From Piromyces finnis (lineage: Eukaryota > Neocallimastigomycota > Neocallimastigomycetes > Neocallimastigales > Neocallimastigaceae): DNA of 64,000 nt. The notes under the pieces are model-generated. The model had not been told where the DNA came from and ran no database searches. It was given only the letters and a program-made list of their open reading frames with translations. Below are positions 1 to 15,112 of this stretch, one piece after another. A program made the position numbers and the translations under genes. How positions within the stretch are numbered: position 1 is the stretch's first letter; each line of letters opens with the position of its first letter. Location of the stretch: the NCBI GenBank assembly GCA_002104945.1, contig MCFH01000041.1, positions 326,001 through 390,000 on the forward strand. The letters run 5' to 3'.

Positions 1-557
<557 letters not shown>

Positions 558-1523
558 TTAACGAAGTCCAAAATTTAGCCATTGCACAATATAATCGATA
601 TATTGTTGAAGTGAGGAAGTATATAAATTGAAAACTTTTTTCTTTAATCGATATATTTTTCTATTAATTTTATTAATCCATGGTGGGTTATCATTACCAC
701 ATTCAATTTCTTCAGCAATATATTCACTATTAAATTGTTCATCTTCATTGTCAAACTCGGTTAATTCATCTGCATGAACTCTCTTATATTCATTAATTAA
801 TTTTTTCATAAGATCTTCACCTTTAGCTCTACCAGTATTCATTTTGTTAGGTAACCATAATGTTGGAAGAGGTCCTATAAGAGCTGGATGTTCGTAACAA
901 TATAATTGATCATCATCAACACTATTTAAGAAACCACCATTTAATTGATAAACATCCCATGGAATATCACAAATACCTGTTTTGTACGATTAATAAATTA
1001 AATTTAAAAATACAATATTGTTTAGTTAATATGACCTACGATAATATATATAATAGATATAATAGTAATAATAAAAAAAAAAATTTTTTTTTTTCCCTAT
1101 CATTTATTACCATTAACTCTTTCACTTCTTGGTTGATGATAATCTGTATATTCATCAAATATCCATTTACGAGAAGAATATTTATCTCTTATATTTACAT
1201 TGCTTTCACTTCTAATATGTTTACGCTTAGAAGGATTAGCAACTTCATTTGTTGTTGGAACATTATTGAAAGGATTGGAACTATCTTGTCCAAAATATCT
1301 AGCAGAAGGTGGTGACGATAAAATTCTATTATTTTTGAAATTTACATTTAATCTTGTAACTTCATTAAATTTTTTATTATATCTTCCTGAAGATACATTT
1401 GATATATTTGAATAATTTTCATCTACATTTATAGTAGGTAAAAAATTTTCAGATGATGAAGTTTGTTCTTCTCCAGATTCTTGAATTATAAAAGAACACA
1501 GATAAGTAATATTTTATTGTTAT

Positions 1524-1565
<42 letters not shown>

Positions 1566-4313
1566 TTAATATATACAATATATATATAGTATGATAAAAA
1601 TGATAAAATCTAATATTATACCTTCATTATATAAGGAATGACTTGGCTGTTTTCCTTTTCCTAATGGACTTTTTTGCTGTTGATTTTGTTTATTATTTAA
1701 TGGAAAACCATTATTATTAACTTTTAAATAGTTTGAATTTACATCAGATCTTTCTTCAGGTACATTAGTATTTTGTAAATGATTATTATTCATTTCTTTA
1801 TCATCATTAACATTTTTAATATTAGCAACTCCATTCATGGAATGAATTTCAGTACTACTATAATCTCTTTCTAAGGATGTTCGTCTTCGTAAGGCTGAAA
1901 TATCCTTTAAACTACTATTAGAATTACTTCTATGCTTATTGAACGGTGTTTTAGATGTAATAACATCATGACTTCCACAATAGCTACAATAGGTATAAGT
2001 TTGGTCATCCGCCGCTGAAGTATCTGTTCTTATAGTAGATATTGTACTATTAACAATACAGTTATCACGATTAAAATGCTTGGCAATAACCTCTAATGGT
2101 AAAAATTTAAAATGCTTATCAAATGACTGTTTAAACCACCAAGAAACAAACATTGTTGATAGTAATAAAAGAATCATAAATAATAGTACGGGAAGATTAG
2201 AAAATGTAGCTGAAGAAGAATTATATTCCATCGAGAGTTTAATAGTTAAAACGCTGAACATGGTTAATTGGAAAATGAAAATTGCAAATAGACAACGGTT
2301 AATATATAATGGTACAAAGGATCCATAACTTTCATATCTAGGATGTTGAATATACATTAATTGATATTTATATACTAAAAATGCATAGGAGAAATAAAGT
2401 ACACCCATGCACGGTATAATGGGGCAAATACATGAAAAAACCATAACTACAGTAAACAATACTAATGGCAGGGTTGAAATATATCCGTAATTTAATGAAA
2501 ATGTTCTTGGATCTGAAAGATTTGAATAGGTTCTTGGGGTTTTGGTGATATGAATAAATTTTAATAACCATGCAAATATGGATTTTGCTATTGGGGCAGG
2601 ATATATAAGTTGAACACTAATAATCAAAAAAGTTTGAAGCATCGTATAGTTGATGTAAAATGGTGAAAGTTTAATTAACGATGTGGCCAACATTTTTAAT
2701 AAATCAAAAGGTGTTTTATCTATGTATTCCCATATTGACGCAATTTTAACAGCAACTTTACCAATAATAAAGAATAGAATAACATTGAATATTTGATAGA
2801 AGAAATATTTTTTTAATAGGGCCTTTTCTAACCATGAATAGGTTTCTATACCTTGAATTTCAGAGAGAAGCATTAATATATCAGGTAAGAATGAAAGCCA
2901 TGTAGCCAAAATAATCATTGACAATGCATTATTAATCAAACTAATCAGTACAGGACTCATTTTTTCGGTAATACTTTTGATAAATGGAACAATTATTTGA
3001 AGTGAATTAATATCTGTTAAAGATGTAATTAACATTAAAGGAATAAACCAAATAGTAATAATAACTGCAGAAATAATAATGACAAGCACTGCTCTTAATA
3101 ATTTGGTATATGGATTAGCTAATCGATTAGATATATTTTTCCAATAAATATCTCTTGGTTCTGGTGCAAGGGATACAAAACAAGTAAAAGGTTTTTCATG
3201 AAGTAAACATTGAGCTCCGATTAACTATTTTTATTTGAAAATAATAATATATATTAGTGATATAAAATAAATAGATCATGGTTATTATATTTAATATTAA
3301 AAATATATATAATATAAATAATATATTATCTCCTTACAGCACTTAGCGGTGATTTAAAAGTTACAAAAGCTACAGGAGTAGTACTATTATTAACTTTGTT
3401 TCTTAGCTTTCTTACATTATTGTCCCATTTAATAAATTTTTCAACGTAATAATTAAAAAGATCGATTTTATCACCGAAAACATAAAGTCTTCCCTTCTTC
3501 CTTTCTTTAAAGTATATTTTATTTTCCACTAAAAGTTGATCATATTTTGGTTCATTATCTTCAAATAAATTGATAGTAGATGAAGCATTAACGATACTGA
3601 AAATTGAACTTTCTGATTCTGTTCTTTCATCTGTCATTTTTTTAAAATTATTATGTCCATTCCTTAAGTTCTGTAGATTTTTCATCTTATTATATGCTTC
3701 TTTTGATTCTTTTTTTTGATTTTTCTTAAGGTTTTTATATCCGATCCAATTGGTATAATACGATTCAATTTTATTCAGATAATATTGACGATTATCTAAT
3801 GCCTTTCTTAAGTGAAGATATCTTTTACAAATAACAACATTCTCTAAATCACCTATTCCCAAATCTGAAAAGAAATTATATAATTTTTCTTCATTTCTAT
3901 ACACTTTTGGTAATCCAAAAATCATAATACTTCTAAAATTAACTAATTGCTTATAGTTATTATTATAACAATTTGCTATATACTTTATTCTAATTTCTCT
4001 ACACTTGTTGTAATAAGAAAATAAATAATAGAATGCAATAAGTGAAAAAATCCATGAAAACAAAATATGAAAAATTAATAAATTTGATCCTTCCGGTATA
4101 TTATCAATTGTAATTTGTTCCAAAAGTTTTATATCAGCACTTGTTTCATTTGCTCCACTTAGTTTTAGGTCATTTGATGATTTTGTCTGACTTGCATAAT
4201 TTACTGGTACTAATATAAATAAAGCTAATACACCAATAGTAAAAAATAATTTCATCGCCATTTTCAAAAACAATAAAAACTTTTTTTTAATTTCAAATTT
4301 TTACAAAAAAATT

Positions 4314-4351
<38 letters not shown>

Positions 4352-5149
4352 GGAATTTGAATTAATAATTTTAAATAATTAAATATCATTATAAGTTTAT
4401 TATTTATTATTATTATTATTGTTGTTGTTGTTGTTGTCATTATACTATATTATAAAAATATATATATAAATTCATACCACTTCTGCATCAACACCAACAA
4501 TTGGTAAAACATATGAAGTTTTTAATCTTAATACTACCATAATCCAAGTAAATAATCCAGAAGGTATTCTAGGTGGAGCACATCTTTAATTGGAAATTTT
4601 AAATATTAAATAAATAAATTATTGGTGAAATAAATTTTATTTAATTTGTATATAATAACAAATGTAAATAAATATATATATATAATTAGTTTTTTTTTCC
4701 CTCTCTAATAAACTTTTGTTTGAAATATAATACAGTAATATGTATATTTATAACTCTATTTATATTTTATATTATTCTCTTATTTAATTTTTAAAAAAAA
4801 AATATAATAAAATTATTACTTAAACATAGAATAATATATACCTTTTTAACCTTCTTCTTGGCATATAGAATATTTTAAAATAATTTCTTAATATACAAAA
4901 TCCAAAAAATAAAAGTAAGCCTGTGCCAAAATATAAAATAAAAGGAGTAATAAGGGTAGTAATAGATGTAGATTTTTCGACATTAGGATGTAATTTATAT
5001 TCCTCTTCTACAGTTTTTGCAGGTTTTTGTGTTTGTGTTGGTAATAATGATGAAGTTGCCGAGACTATTGTCTCAGTAACTGTTGTTGCAGTAGTCACTA
5101 ATATAGAAGTTTGATTTTTAATAATGCTCTCTACTTTATCATTCTCCAT
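558..5149 (-). CDS. CSC1/OSCA-type calcium-permeable stress-gated cation channel (DUF221 family)
   Basis: Six exons (5149-4842, 4583-4478, 4279-3338, 3224-1622, 1479-1111, 976-558) splice in frame to 1248 aa; all introns are GT..AG. Order of parts: short lumenal N-terminus and TM1 (exon 1), the conserved stretch CAPPRIPSGLFTW leading to GVDAEV and TM2 (exons 2-3), a cytosolic loop of the PHM7_cyt type (IMIFGLPKVYRNEEKL), then the long multi-spanning RSN1_7TM/DUF221 core in exon 4. Exon 4 includes the family-typical APEPRDIYWKNI just before the first core helix. The last exons give YEHPALIGPLPTLWLP, typical of the fungal PHM7_ext C-terminal domain. CSC1/OSCA proteins are membrane cation channels gated by osmotic or mechanical stress; the family call is firm, the substrate is inferred. 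The C-terminal linker is Ser/Asn-rich. A long A-run sits in the 1623-1480 side of intron 4. Confidence 0.93.
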
Positions 5150-7125
5150 TTTACCAAAAAAGGAATGTTTTCAATTTATATTTAAAAAAGTTTTATTAAA
5201 TTGTTATAGTTTAATAATAAAAAATAATTCTGATAAATTAGAAAGAATCTAGTTTTTGTATTTCTTTAAAGAAATTATTTATAAAGCTTTATAAAAATGT
5301 TTTTGTTTTTATTGTTTCTTTTACAAAATATATATATAATATTGATGAATAATTTATAATTTTATAATAATAAATAAGCTTATTGTTATTTAAAACATTA
5401 TAAGAGTATTGAATTTTAATAGTATTGGGTATTTTTTATATATTATTTGGTATAAATTTTTTAGATATTAATTTTTATGTTAAAATATTAATAACATATG
5501 ATGGCTTTATTTTCTGTCTTTGTTTATTTGGAAAAATTCAAAATTTGTCTTTTATTGAAATTTTCTTTTTTTTTTATTGGAATATATTTATATCTTTATA
5601 AAATATTCAGCATATTTATATTTATACTGAATATCTATGATATTATTGTTTTTATTATTATTATTATTATAATAATAATAATAATAATACTTTTAAAAAA
5701 AAAAAGTTTAATTTGATTTAGTTTAAATTATTAATTATTAATTATCATTTCTTTTTTTTTTTTTTTCTTAAAACAATAAATTTTTTAGTTCATTCTTTTA
5801 ACCTATTGATCAAATAAATGGCCTGACCTAACGATATTTATATATTTTAAAATATTTTGTAATTTATATTTAATTTAAAATTATGTTAAGCAATATAAAT
5901 TATATATAAATATATATTTATATTAATATATAGCTAATATATTAAAAATATTGTAAAAAACAAAAAATTTAATTTTTTAACTTTAAAATAATTAAAATTT
6001 TTAGAAATAACCAGTTTTAGTAAATTAAAAAAAATAGAATGATTTTTATTATATCTGCAAGGATTATTTGTAATACCTAAATTCTAGGCATAGAAATAAC
6101 AAGCAAATGAATTTATAATAATTTATAACGAAACCTTTTATAAATATTTAAAAAAATAAAAATTAAACTCTTTATCTATATATAACAAAAAAGGATATTC
6201 ATTATATTTTATAATAATTATTACTCTATAAAATATGTAAAGCTACCTTTTTTTTTTTTTGTTTTATTAACTCAATAATTAATTATCAATAAATGTTTCA
6301 TAAAATAGTATTAAATATTTTATTTTCATTGATGTTATTATTGTACTTGTTTCATAAAATTCAATAGCCATTGCCATTTTGCCATTAAAAAAATTAATAA
6401 TAAAATTTAATATTAAATTAAATTAGTAATTAACTAAATTCTTTTTTTTTTTTATATATATATATATATATTTAAATTTATATAATAAATATAGGTATAT
6501 TTCTTTTTTTTTTTTTTTATACATTCTAGAATTTTTATTCATTACGACCATTATTTCTTATGTAATAGGTAAACCCATAACAAAGAAAATTAAACTTTTT
6601 TACTATTATTATTATACTTTTACATTTTTTTTAACCCTCAAATAATTAACATTTATTTAAAGTAAGCCTGAAGTAATTGAAAAAAAAAAAAAATAAAATA
6701 AATAAATAAAAATATTCAAATTTATATATATATTATAACTTTATATGTGAAATGATAAATGCCTTTATTATTTAATATTTCTTTGCTTTAGATATATAGT
6801 AAGAAAAATAATATTTATATATTAAAATATCAAGAAAAAAATTTTGTAAACTATTTTATAAATGGTTTAAATATATAATTTGTATTTTTTTTTTTAAATT
6901 ATTTGCATAGAAGAATAATATAAAAAAATTATTGAGTTAAAAAAAAAAAAAAGAAAAAAAGCAGAAAACTATAACAATCAATATATATTTGCTAAAGGTA
7001 TTTTTTTTTTTTTTTTTTATGAATAATTATGTATATTTACTGATAAAATAGATATATATTATTACTATCGTTACTACTACTATTATTATTATAATTTTAA
7101 ATTAATAATAATTAATTCTTTGGTT
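5150..7125. other. AT-rich intergenic region between two minus-strand genes
   Basis: About 2 kb holding the promoter side of the CSC1-like gene and the 3' flank of the Psy2 gene. It is dominated by A/T homopolymers and ATT repeats. I see no exon-like stretch, tRNA or conserved motif. A short open frame at 5498-5716 is made of low-complexity Ile/Phe codons and is not believed to be a gene. Confidence 0.7.
5652..5688. repeat. (ATT)n/(AAT)n inverted trinucleotide repeat
   Basis: A run of ATT units switches directly to AAT units, giving a near-perfect palindrome able to form a hairpin or cruciform. A similar structure lies at 13211-13250. Confidence 0.85.
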
Positions 7126-10100
7126 CTAGCTCTTTTTTAAATTATTTTTTATATTAGGATGTATAATTATATCTACTTTCGTTTTACTATCTTTGGATTT
7201 ATCACTTTCCGGTGTTGGATTAGAATCTTTTTCATCTTCATCCATTGAGTTAGGATCTATTTTTTTAATAGGTGAAGTTGGGGATGGTGTAGGTGATGGG
7301 GATGATGATGAAACTGATGAGTTAAGTGCTGATGTAATGTCGGTATGTTTTAATTTTGGTGATATATTCAAGGTAATCTTTTTATTATTTAATGGTGATT
7401 TTTCATTTAAACTCAATTTACTGGCCTCTTTTTTTAATTTATTTCTATTAATACTTTGAAGAAATAATTCATCATCATCTTCTTTATTTATTTTTTTTCT
7501 TGTTGGAAGTGGTTCATCATCATCATCATTTATATCGTCTTCCTCCCGTGATCTTTTATTGTTATTTCTATTGTTTATAGTGTTGTTTACTGTCATTTCT
7601 TTATCATCATCTTTCATTATATTATCAGTATTGGTTTTGGTAGGTGAAGAAGGTGATTTTTTGTTCTCATCATCTTTGTCATTTTTATTTGTAGACACAA
7701 ATTCAATTTTCCTTATTCTACTATTAGGTAGTGAATATTTATTTGTAGTCATTGCTGTATCGTTATTACTGGTTTTATTGTCTTTTGATTTATCCTCATC
7801 TTCCTTCGATTTATCATTTGAGATAAATGTGGATGTGGATTCATTTTTGGTATCTGATTTTGATTTTATTTCTTTTTCTTCTTCTCCTTCTTCTTCTATT
7901 ATTTCATCATCATCTGGATAATCTACTAAACCTGATGCTAATGGTTGGGTTGATCGAATAAATCTTGCTACTATAGCGTTTGGATTTGCAATTCTTCCTC
8001 TGGAAGGTCCACTTATTGAATTTGCTAATGCAATTTTTGGATTAGAGTTCTTTTCTGTCTTATTTTTATTTGAATCTTCTGTGTTCTTTTCTGTATCTAT
8101 TAGTGTATCTTCATCTTCATCTTCATCATCATTAAAGTAGGCTTCTTCTTCTTCATCTGCTTTACCCCAATCATTCACCTTTGTTGAGGTTGTAGGTAAA
8201 TTACTATAAAAATATATTAATAAATGAAAATGTCAATTAGAATGGATTAATGATATAAAGTTTCATTTTCCCAATTTTCGAAATATATATTAATAATTAC
8301 TTTGTCGTATCATTGGTATTGACTGTTTCAGTATTATCTTGATATTGTTCATATCTTGCTATCAATAATTCAAATACATTTACATAGTTTAAGGATTCCA
8401 AAATCTCGCGATAATTTGATACAATGTGAACAATTAATGATTTTATATTTTCCTATAAATATGGAATATGTGGTTAGTTTATTATTAAATATTATATATT
8501 GTATTATTGTTATTGGTTTTTTTTTTTTTTATTCCTAGAGTATTTATTTACCACTCTAATAAACACAAATAATTCTAAACATGCAGAATTTGGTAAATTG
8601 TTTCTTCTTTCAGTTTCGCATAACATTTGAATAATAGGTTTAAAAACGCAATTTTTTATTAAATGCTTATTATAAAATTCATCTTTCATTGATATACAGG
8701 CTCTAAAATATCTTAAAGCCGCTATAAAAATAAAATAATATATACGTTTAGTATTAAAATACATTTCTTATATACATATTTTATAAATAATGAATCTATA
8801 TATAATTCTCTTACATAATCGAATATATGTTTCATTAGATTTCAAAAGGAAACAAATTTTTTCAGTAATAGTTGATTTTAAAATAAAGAATTTACAGCGA
8901 TAGTTATGATTTTTTATACAAAAACATAATAATTCACATATCATAAAGAAAGTTGAGTTCTTTTCGTAGGTTACGAATAATTCTTTCCTTTCTCCTATTT
9001 TAACGATTTTTTTTTTTTAGAGAGTTTAATAAATATTTATTTTGGATAGTATTTATAAATTTATAAAAGTTATTAAATACGAACTTTTATTTATTCTTAA
9101 ATTTTCTTCTGTTAATTCTGTAATGGGTTTAACTAATAAATTTATGTATTTTTCATAGAATAAATCTAAAAATTCATCAACTTCAGGTTTATTTTGAATT
9201 GTTGTTGTAATACTCTTTTTTTTTTTTTAAAAAAAAATGAATATAATAAAATAACAAAATATAAAGAAAAAAATTAGAAAATTTATATATATATATTAAT
9301 TTTATATATCTTCTATCATCTGTATTTTTTACTTCATTTGGATCAAGAGTTGAGGTATCTAATAATATTCTTAAAATATCCATGTATTGTGAACGAATTC
9401 CTGAATCAGAATCAGAATGGAATCTGTCAATAATAGTTTCTATTAATGGTTTTCCTTCTTTCTTCATTTGATTGATGCAATAATTTCTTACAAGTGCTGT
9501 TTCATGATCAAGCATATTTGAAAGCATTGATATTAGTGCTAATCTTATTGATATATCTTCATGATAAGCAAATTCCTCAACAATTGATAGTAATCCATAT
9601 TCAGTTAATGATCTTAAAATAATATAGAGTTTTATTTATATATTTAAATAAGTATATTATTTAATAATACTCTTAATTTTTTTTTTCCTTTTAATATTTA
9701 TATTTAATCAAATATTTATATATTTACTTATAAAATAAATCTCTATAAACATATTGTAACCCTTTGGTAACAGAGCATAATTCATGTAAAAACATAATAA
9801 CTTGCTTTCTTTTATCAATTAAATTTGTTTTATCATTTAATATATCAAATAAATTCTTTAAAAATTGTTTATCTGTTTGAATAAAATTAACAATAGCAAC
9901 ATAGTTGAAAAATATAATTGAATTTAATGATGAATAGTTTGGATCATCGATTGTCCTTGCTAATACTACATCCTTTAAATATTGTGCTCTATATGTCTGG
10001 TGTATTTTTGCTTCTATTTCAGGATTATTAAAAGAAACAACCTATATAAAATTTATTTAAATTATTAATATTTTTCCAAAAGAAAATTTGTATTCCTTAT

Positions 10101-11689
10101 TTTTTGTATATCAATCATTACATGTTTAAATCTAGTTTTATCGGATAAATATTCTCTATAAGATGCTTTAGCATTTGGAAAATCACGATCACCTATATGA
10201 TATTATTACAATGAAAGTTATTTATTTGTCATTTTTTATAATATTAATTTCTTTTTTACATTTTTATATATTTAAATCTATTTACGTTCAAGCATTCCTA
10301 CAACACCAAGAATTATATCATCTTGCAAAATATGATGGTATATGATATTATCATTTAAATAAACTATACAATAATATTAGTTATTAAAAATATTAATATA
10401 TAGGTTATTTATATATATTTCAAAGCTTATTATTTTTTTAATATTCAACAAAAACACATACTAATAGCTTTCATAATAGCAGATAAACGATATAAATCTT
10501 CAGTACTATCCAAATCCTCGCAATCCTCTAATAATGGAATGAGTTTATCAATGTAATGCTATATATTTAAATAAAATAATGAATATTATTTATTAAATAT
10601 ACTATTTAAAACAGATGTAATGAAACCGGATATAAATTATAATTTTTTTTTACCTCTGAAATAACATAATTAATTAATTGATCTTTTGAGCATATTGATC
10701 GGGAAGCCTGATTAATTGTATTTTCAATTTCTTCCAGATTTGCGATAGTTGGTTCTGGTAAGGAGATAAAATCTGAATCATAGTAATCTTCTATAGTTTT
10801 TATATTTATTTATTTATTCATTTTTTTTTTTTTTTTTAGAATAAAATTAATATATATTTATAAATATTTATGATGGTAAGAATATATCTGATAATGTAAT
10901 AATCTGTTACCGTTTACTACATTGCCTGATGGCGGTAAATCTTTCTGTATTGCTGCTATTTCATTCCTATTTATTTAAAAAAAAAAAAAAAACTCTTAAA
11001 ATGCTGCTTTGATTTTGTGATTTGAATTTTATATTCCTCAATTATAAATGCTTATTGAAATAAACAAAATTCATTTAATTACCAGACTTCAAAACATCCA
11101 GCTGATTCTTGAAAACTTAACGCTAATTCAATATTCTTTTGATCAGTCCATAAAATCAATGTTTCTTGTTGTCTTCTAAATATATATTCTTTATAGATTC
11201 TTGAGTAAAGAATTTGTTGTTGATTTTCCTCTGAAATAACTACTAATGCAGGTATATCATTTGACTATTAAATTGTTAAATTACATGTTACAATTAGATT
11301 CAAAATCTTGCTTATTTATTTCAAATTATCAATATTTATATAAATTTTAATATCTACCTGCATTAATGGTAATATATGACCAGTTCCCCTATCCAACTAT
11401 AAATTAAAATTTTTAAAAATAGCTGTTATTACTATGCCTTATAAATTAAAAGAATTTTATATACAAATATTATTTAAATTGAACCAACCCATGAACCATC
11501 ATCTGATAATTCGTATACTTTAACACGACTGTAAATTGAAAAAAAAAATATTTATATGAATTAGTAATTATTGTATACTACTTAAAAATATAATTGGTGT
11601 ATATTTTCATATTCATTTATAAATAAAATTTACCGTTTTGGTACTGTAATCGAAGAGGAGGAAGAAGATGAAGAAGATGAAGAAGACAT
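7126..11689 (-). CDS. PSY2: Protein phosphatase 4 regulatory subunit 3 (SMEK/Psy2)
   Basis: Sixteen exons (11689-11634, 11528-11489, 11396-11358, 11264-11083, 10966-10911, 10790-10654, 10558-10462, 10363-10286, 10192-10122, 10041-9728, 9612-9333, 9214-9085, 8994-8815, 8721-8552, 8452-8301, 8203-7126) join in frame to 1019 aa. The N-terminus, after a Ser run, carries the EVH1/PH-like module: RRVKVYELSDDGSW, LDRGTGHILPLM, ALSFQESAGCFEVW. The SMEK/ARM-repeat body follows, with IHQTYRAQYLKDVVL and SMKDEFYNKHLIKNCVF closely matching animal SMEK. The C-terminal exon is acidic and Lys-rich and keeps the conserved LVDYPDDDE motif seen near the SMEK C-terminus. PP4R3 targets PP4c/PP4R2 to substrates in DNA repair and signalling. 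Exons 2 and 3 are only 40 and 39 nt. The exon 2 donor (GTTGGT) is atypical and was chosen because it restores the conserved W-(D/L)DRGTGH join. Confidence 0.94.
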
Positions 11690-13210
11690 TTTACTGATTA
11701 AAAATATATATTTTTAAAATTGTTATTCCTTCTAAAAAAAAAAAAAAAAAAAAAAATCTATAGAACTTCAAATATTTTTGTTCTATTTTCCTTCAATTTA
11801 TGATAGATATAATACTAAAAACTAAAATTCCTTATTTAATATGTGTATTTGGTGGAAATATAAGAATATGAGAAAATGATTTGAAAAGAAAAAAAAAGAT
11901 GTGTCTAAATTTGTGACAAAGGTGTTTGTATATAAATGATATTATTAATTGATGTTGATAATATAAAGTTTGTAAAATATTAAACTTTATATATAATCAA
12001 TTATTTATGTGTTATATGATATATTTATAGTTTTTTTTATTTATTTTTTTTTTTAAATTTTACTTCATTCGTATTGGCTTTATACTAAATTTAATATTAT
12101 TGAATGTTATATATTAAATATTTATAATATAGTAAAAATTTACAGATTTTGTAAAATAATCGATAGATCAAATATTAAAAAAGATTTTAAATTAGTAAAT
12201 TATCCTTTAGAAAAAACTTTATTGATATAGTATAAGATAGTTTTATTACCTTATATATAAATATATAACTTATTGAAATATAAAGAATAAAAACTTTTAA
12301 AAAGAAAATAATAAAAACATAATATTAGTATGTGTATATATAAAATCTTGGAAAAATAATTTATTTAATTGAAATTTATTTAGAATAATATTGATGTATA
12401 TGCCATTATTAAATGATTTTGTTGAATGAAAATGTTTATTTATAACATTTTTGAATTACAAAAAATAAAGAATCTTTCATGAAATTTATAATAAATTACT
12501 CAAAACTTTTATTTTCTTTGATTAATTCAATGCCTTTTCAATATTTTTCATAATAATTATATATAATACTTTTTATTTTGAAATATAAAGTGGATTTCTG
12601 TTTATCTATTTTCCTTTTTTTTTTTTTTTTTTTTTTTTATTTTTATCAAATTAGTTTTTCATTATGTAAAAATTGATAATATTAAAAACAGACTAATATT
12701 AATTTTATTGTTTTTAAATAATGATGAATAAATGATTTTGAAAGCCTATTTTTATTAAAATATTAATATTATTAAATATTGAATATCTATATATCCTAAT
12801 AACGTTTTATTCTTCTGTTCTTTTGAATTGAAACACTAATGTTTTTAATTTCTTAGATGGTACAACTGAAATGCATTTTTTTTTTTTTTTTTTTGATTCA
12901 ATTTTTAATTTTTCAAATAAAAAATAAATTGTACTTTATTTAAATTAAATTACATACAATAAAAAGATATGAAGTAATAAAATACAATAGTAATGTATTT
13001 ATTTAATAGATTAGATTGTGTTGAAAATAAGAATTTTTTTATAAAATGAATGATAAATCTCTCCTTTTTTTTTTCAAAGATTTACATTTATAAAAATTAT
13101 TACTATTAATTTTTTAAAACTAAAAAAAGTATCAATATGTAATATTCATAAAATCAAATATTAATTAATTATAATTTAATATAAAATATGAAATTTTTTA
13201 TTTATCTATA

Positions 13211-13250
13211 TAATAATAATAATAATAATAATTATTATTATTATTATTAA
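13211..13250. repeat. (TAA)n/(TTA)n palindrome
   Basis: A TAA repeat immediately followed by its inverse TTA repeat, forming a palindrome of about 40 bp in the Psy2-sorting nexin intergenic region. Such units can extrude as hairpins; nothing suggests a specific function. Confidence 0.85.
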
Positions 13251-14448
13251 ATACCATATTATTTATTTATTTAATTATTTATTTATTTAATTATGTAGGT
13301 AGTTAAACAACAACTTTATTAATTTAATTTATTGGATTATATTATCTGTATAAGTTATATATAAAACAATTTATTATAATGTATAATATAATATATGATT
13401 CATCATAGATTATAAATAAAAAATAAATTTTAAAGGTAAAATATACTACGATGAAGGCCTATTTTATGTAACTTTTTGCAATAAAATAAGATTGTAACAT
13501 TTTATTATTTACAGCAACGTTCAAGAAATATGAAAAAAAAATATAAAAATATCTTTTTTAAACACTATTCTATACAAAATAATAAATAATTTGATTACTT
13601 TTCAATAATAGTAATAGCTTTTAAATTATATATTTAATTAATAATAATTTAAAAATTAAACCTAAAAAAAAAAAAAAAAACATGGTTATCATTACAACAT
13701 TTTTTTGTAAAGGATTATATTATTAATATTATTAATTATTTTATTTTAATGGACAACGTCAAATATTTATCGACTTAACATTTAATAAAGTTAATATATA
13801 TTATAGAAAAACTGCTGATGAATAATTGTATTAATCAATATAAATAATACCAATAAAGAACTTTTTATATTGACTATTCAATTTTATTAAAATAAGAAGA
13901 CTGAAATTGCGCTGATTTTATGTTTATCAATTTATTCTTTTAAAAAAGTTAATAAAGCTATTATTACAAAGGTAGGACTATAATAATTAAATCACATAAA
14001 AAATATAAATATAAAAATAATAATATATATAATCTATTCAGAATATTATTATTGCTGTTGCTGTTGTTGTTGTTGCATTTATTTCTATCTTATTATTAGA
14101 AAATATATCTATATAATCTGTATATATTATGCTTCAAAAAAAAAAACTTTTAGTTGACCACAAAAAAAGTTTTTCATCCACTAATAAATTAATATAATTT
14201 TCCCTTATATATTAATGTTAAATTCCATTTTTTTAATCCGAAAATGATCATGTGACATTGTTTCCTTTAAAGTTTTTTTCTTTGAAAATAAAAATAAATT
14301 ACATTTTAATTTATGTAATTGAATTGTACAATTTTAATATATAAATTGTTCCATTTTTTTATTATTTTTTTTGGTGAAATTTAATTTAATAAATTATTTA
14401 AAAAATAAAAAATATATTTACTTTTTATTTATTTATTTATTTATTTTT

Positions 14449-14476
14449 GGTAACGGCCAGTGACTGACTAGAAGAG
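14449..14476 (+). promoter_or_regulatory. G+C-rich patch upstream of the sorting nexin gene
   Basis: Positions 14449-14476 (including GGTAACGGCCAGTGACTGAC) stand out sharply from surrounding near-pure A/T sequence, with a tandem TGAC-TGAC. They lie about 350 bp upstream of the ATG at 14823, so a transcription-factor site is possible. This is inferred from composition and position only; no known motif is claimed. Confidence 0.3.
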
Positions 14477-14822
14477 AAATAGCAAACAATGAAAAAGTGT
14501 CTTTATAAATAATAAACTTTACACGATATAATTATAAATAATACAATAAGTTATAAAATAAAAAATAATAATAATTAGTATTCGTAATTAAAAGTGAATA
14601 AGACGTTTCTGATTATTAAATTCTATAATTTTATTAACTAAAAATATACAAAATTATAAAATATTAATGTCAAAATAAAAAAAACTATAACAATTTTATT
14701 GTTATTAATTTATTGCATTTACAATTTTAATATCATATAACCAAAAAATTTATAAATTAAAAATAAAAATAATATAATATTTTAAAAATTCGAAATTCAA
14801 TAATTAAACTTTATAAAACCAA

Positions 14823-15071
14823 ATGTCTGAAAATCAAAGTAAAAATAACGAAATTTCTTCATTTTTGGATATTTTATCCCCACTTAGAAGAAGAAACAAT
14901 AGCAGTGATAGTAATATATCACCAGTTTCTGATACCCTTAATAAAGATGAAAATATAAATAAAACAACAAATGAAACGGTTATTGTTATTTTGAAATATT
15001 TGTTTTATAATAGTTATGAATATGATAATAATAAATAACAATTTATATTAAATATTAATAATTCCTATTGC

Positions 15072-15112
<41 letters not shown>

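Larger units (their letters stand above)
11690..14822. other. Divergent intergenic region between Psy2 and sorting nexin genes
   Basis: About 3.1 kb of A/T homopolymers, TAA/TTA repeats and short palindromes that must contain both divergent promoters. No exon, tRNA or mobile-element remnant was recognised. The only G+C-richer patch is the one listed at 14449-14476. Confidence 0.65.

Noticed and set aside
959-1415. Plus-strand open frames opposite the 3' exons of the CSC1-like gene
   Set aside because: They are antisense to exons with clear PHM7_ext homology and have no domain of their own.
5498-5716. 72-codon plus-strand open frame
   Set aside because: Composed of Phe/Ile runs from ATT repeats and poly(T); no homology-like pattern and no splice context.
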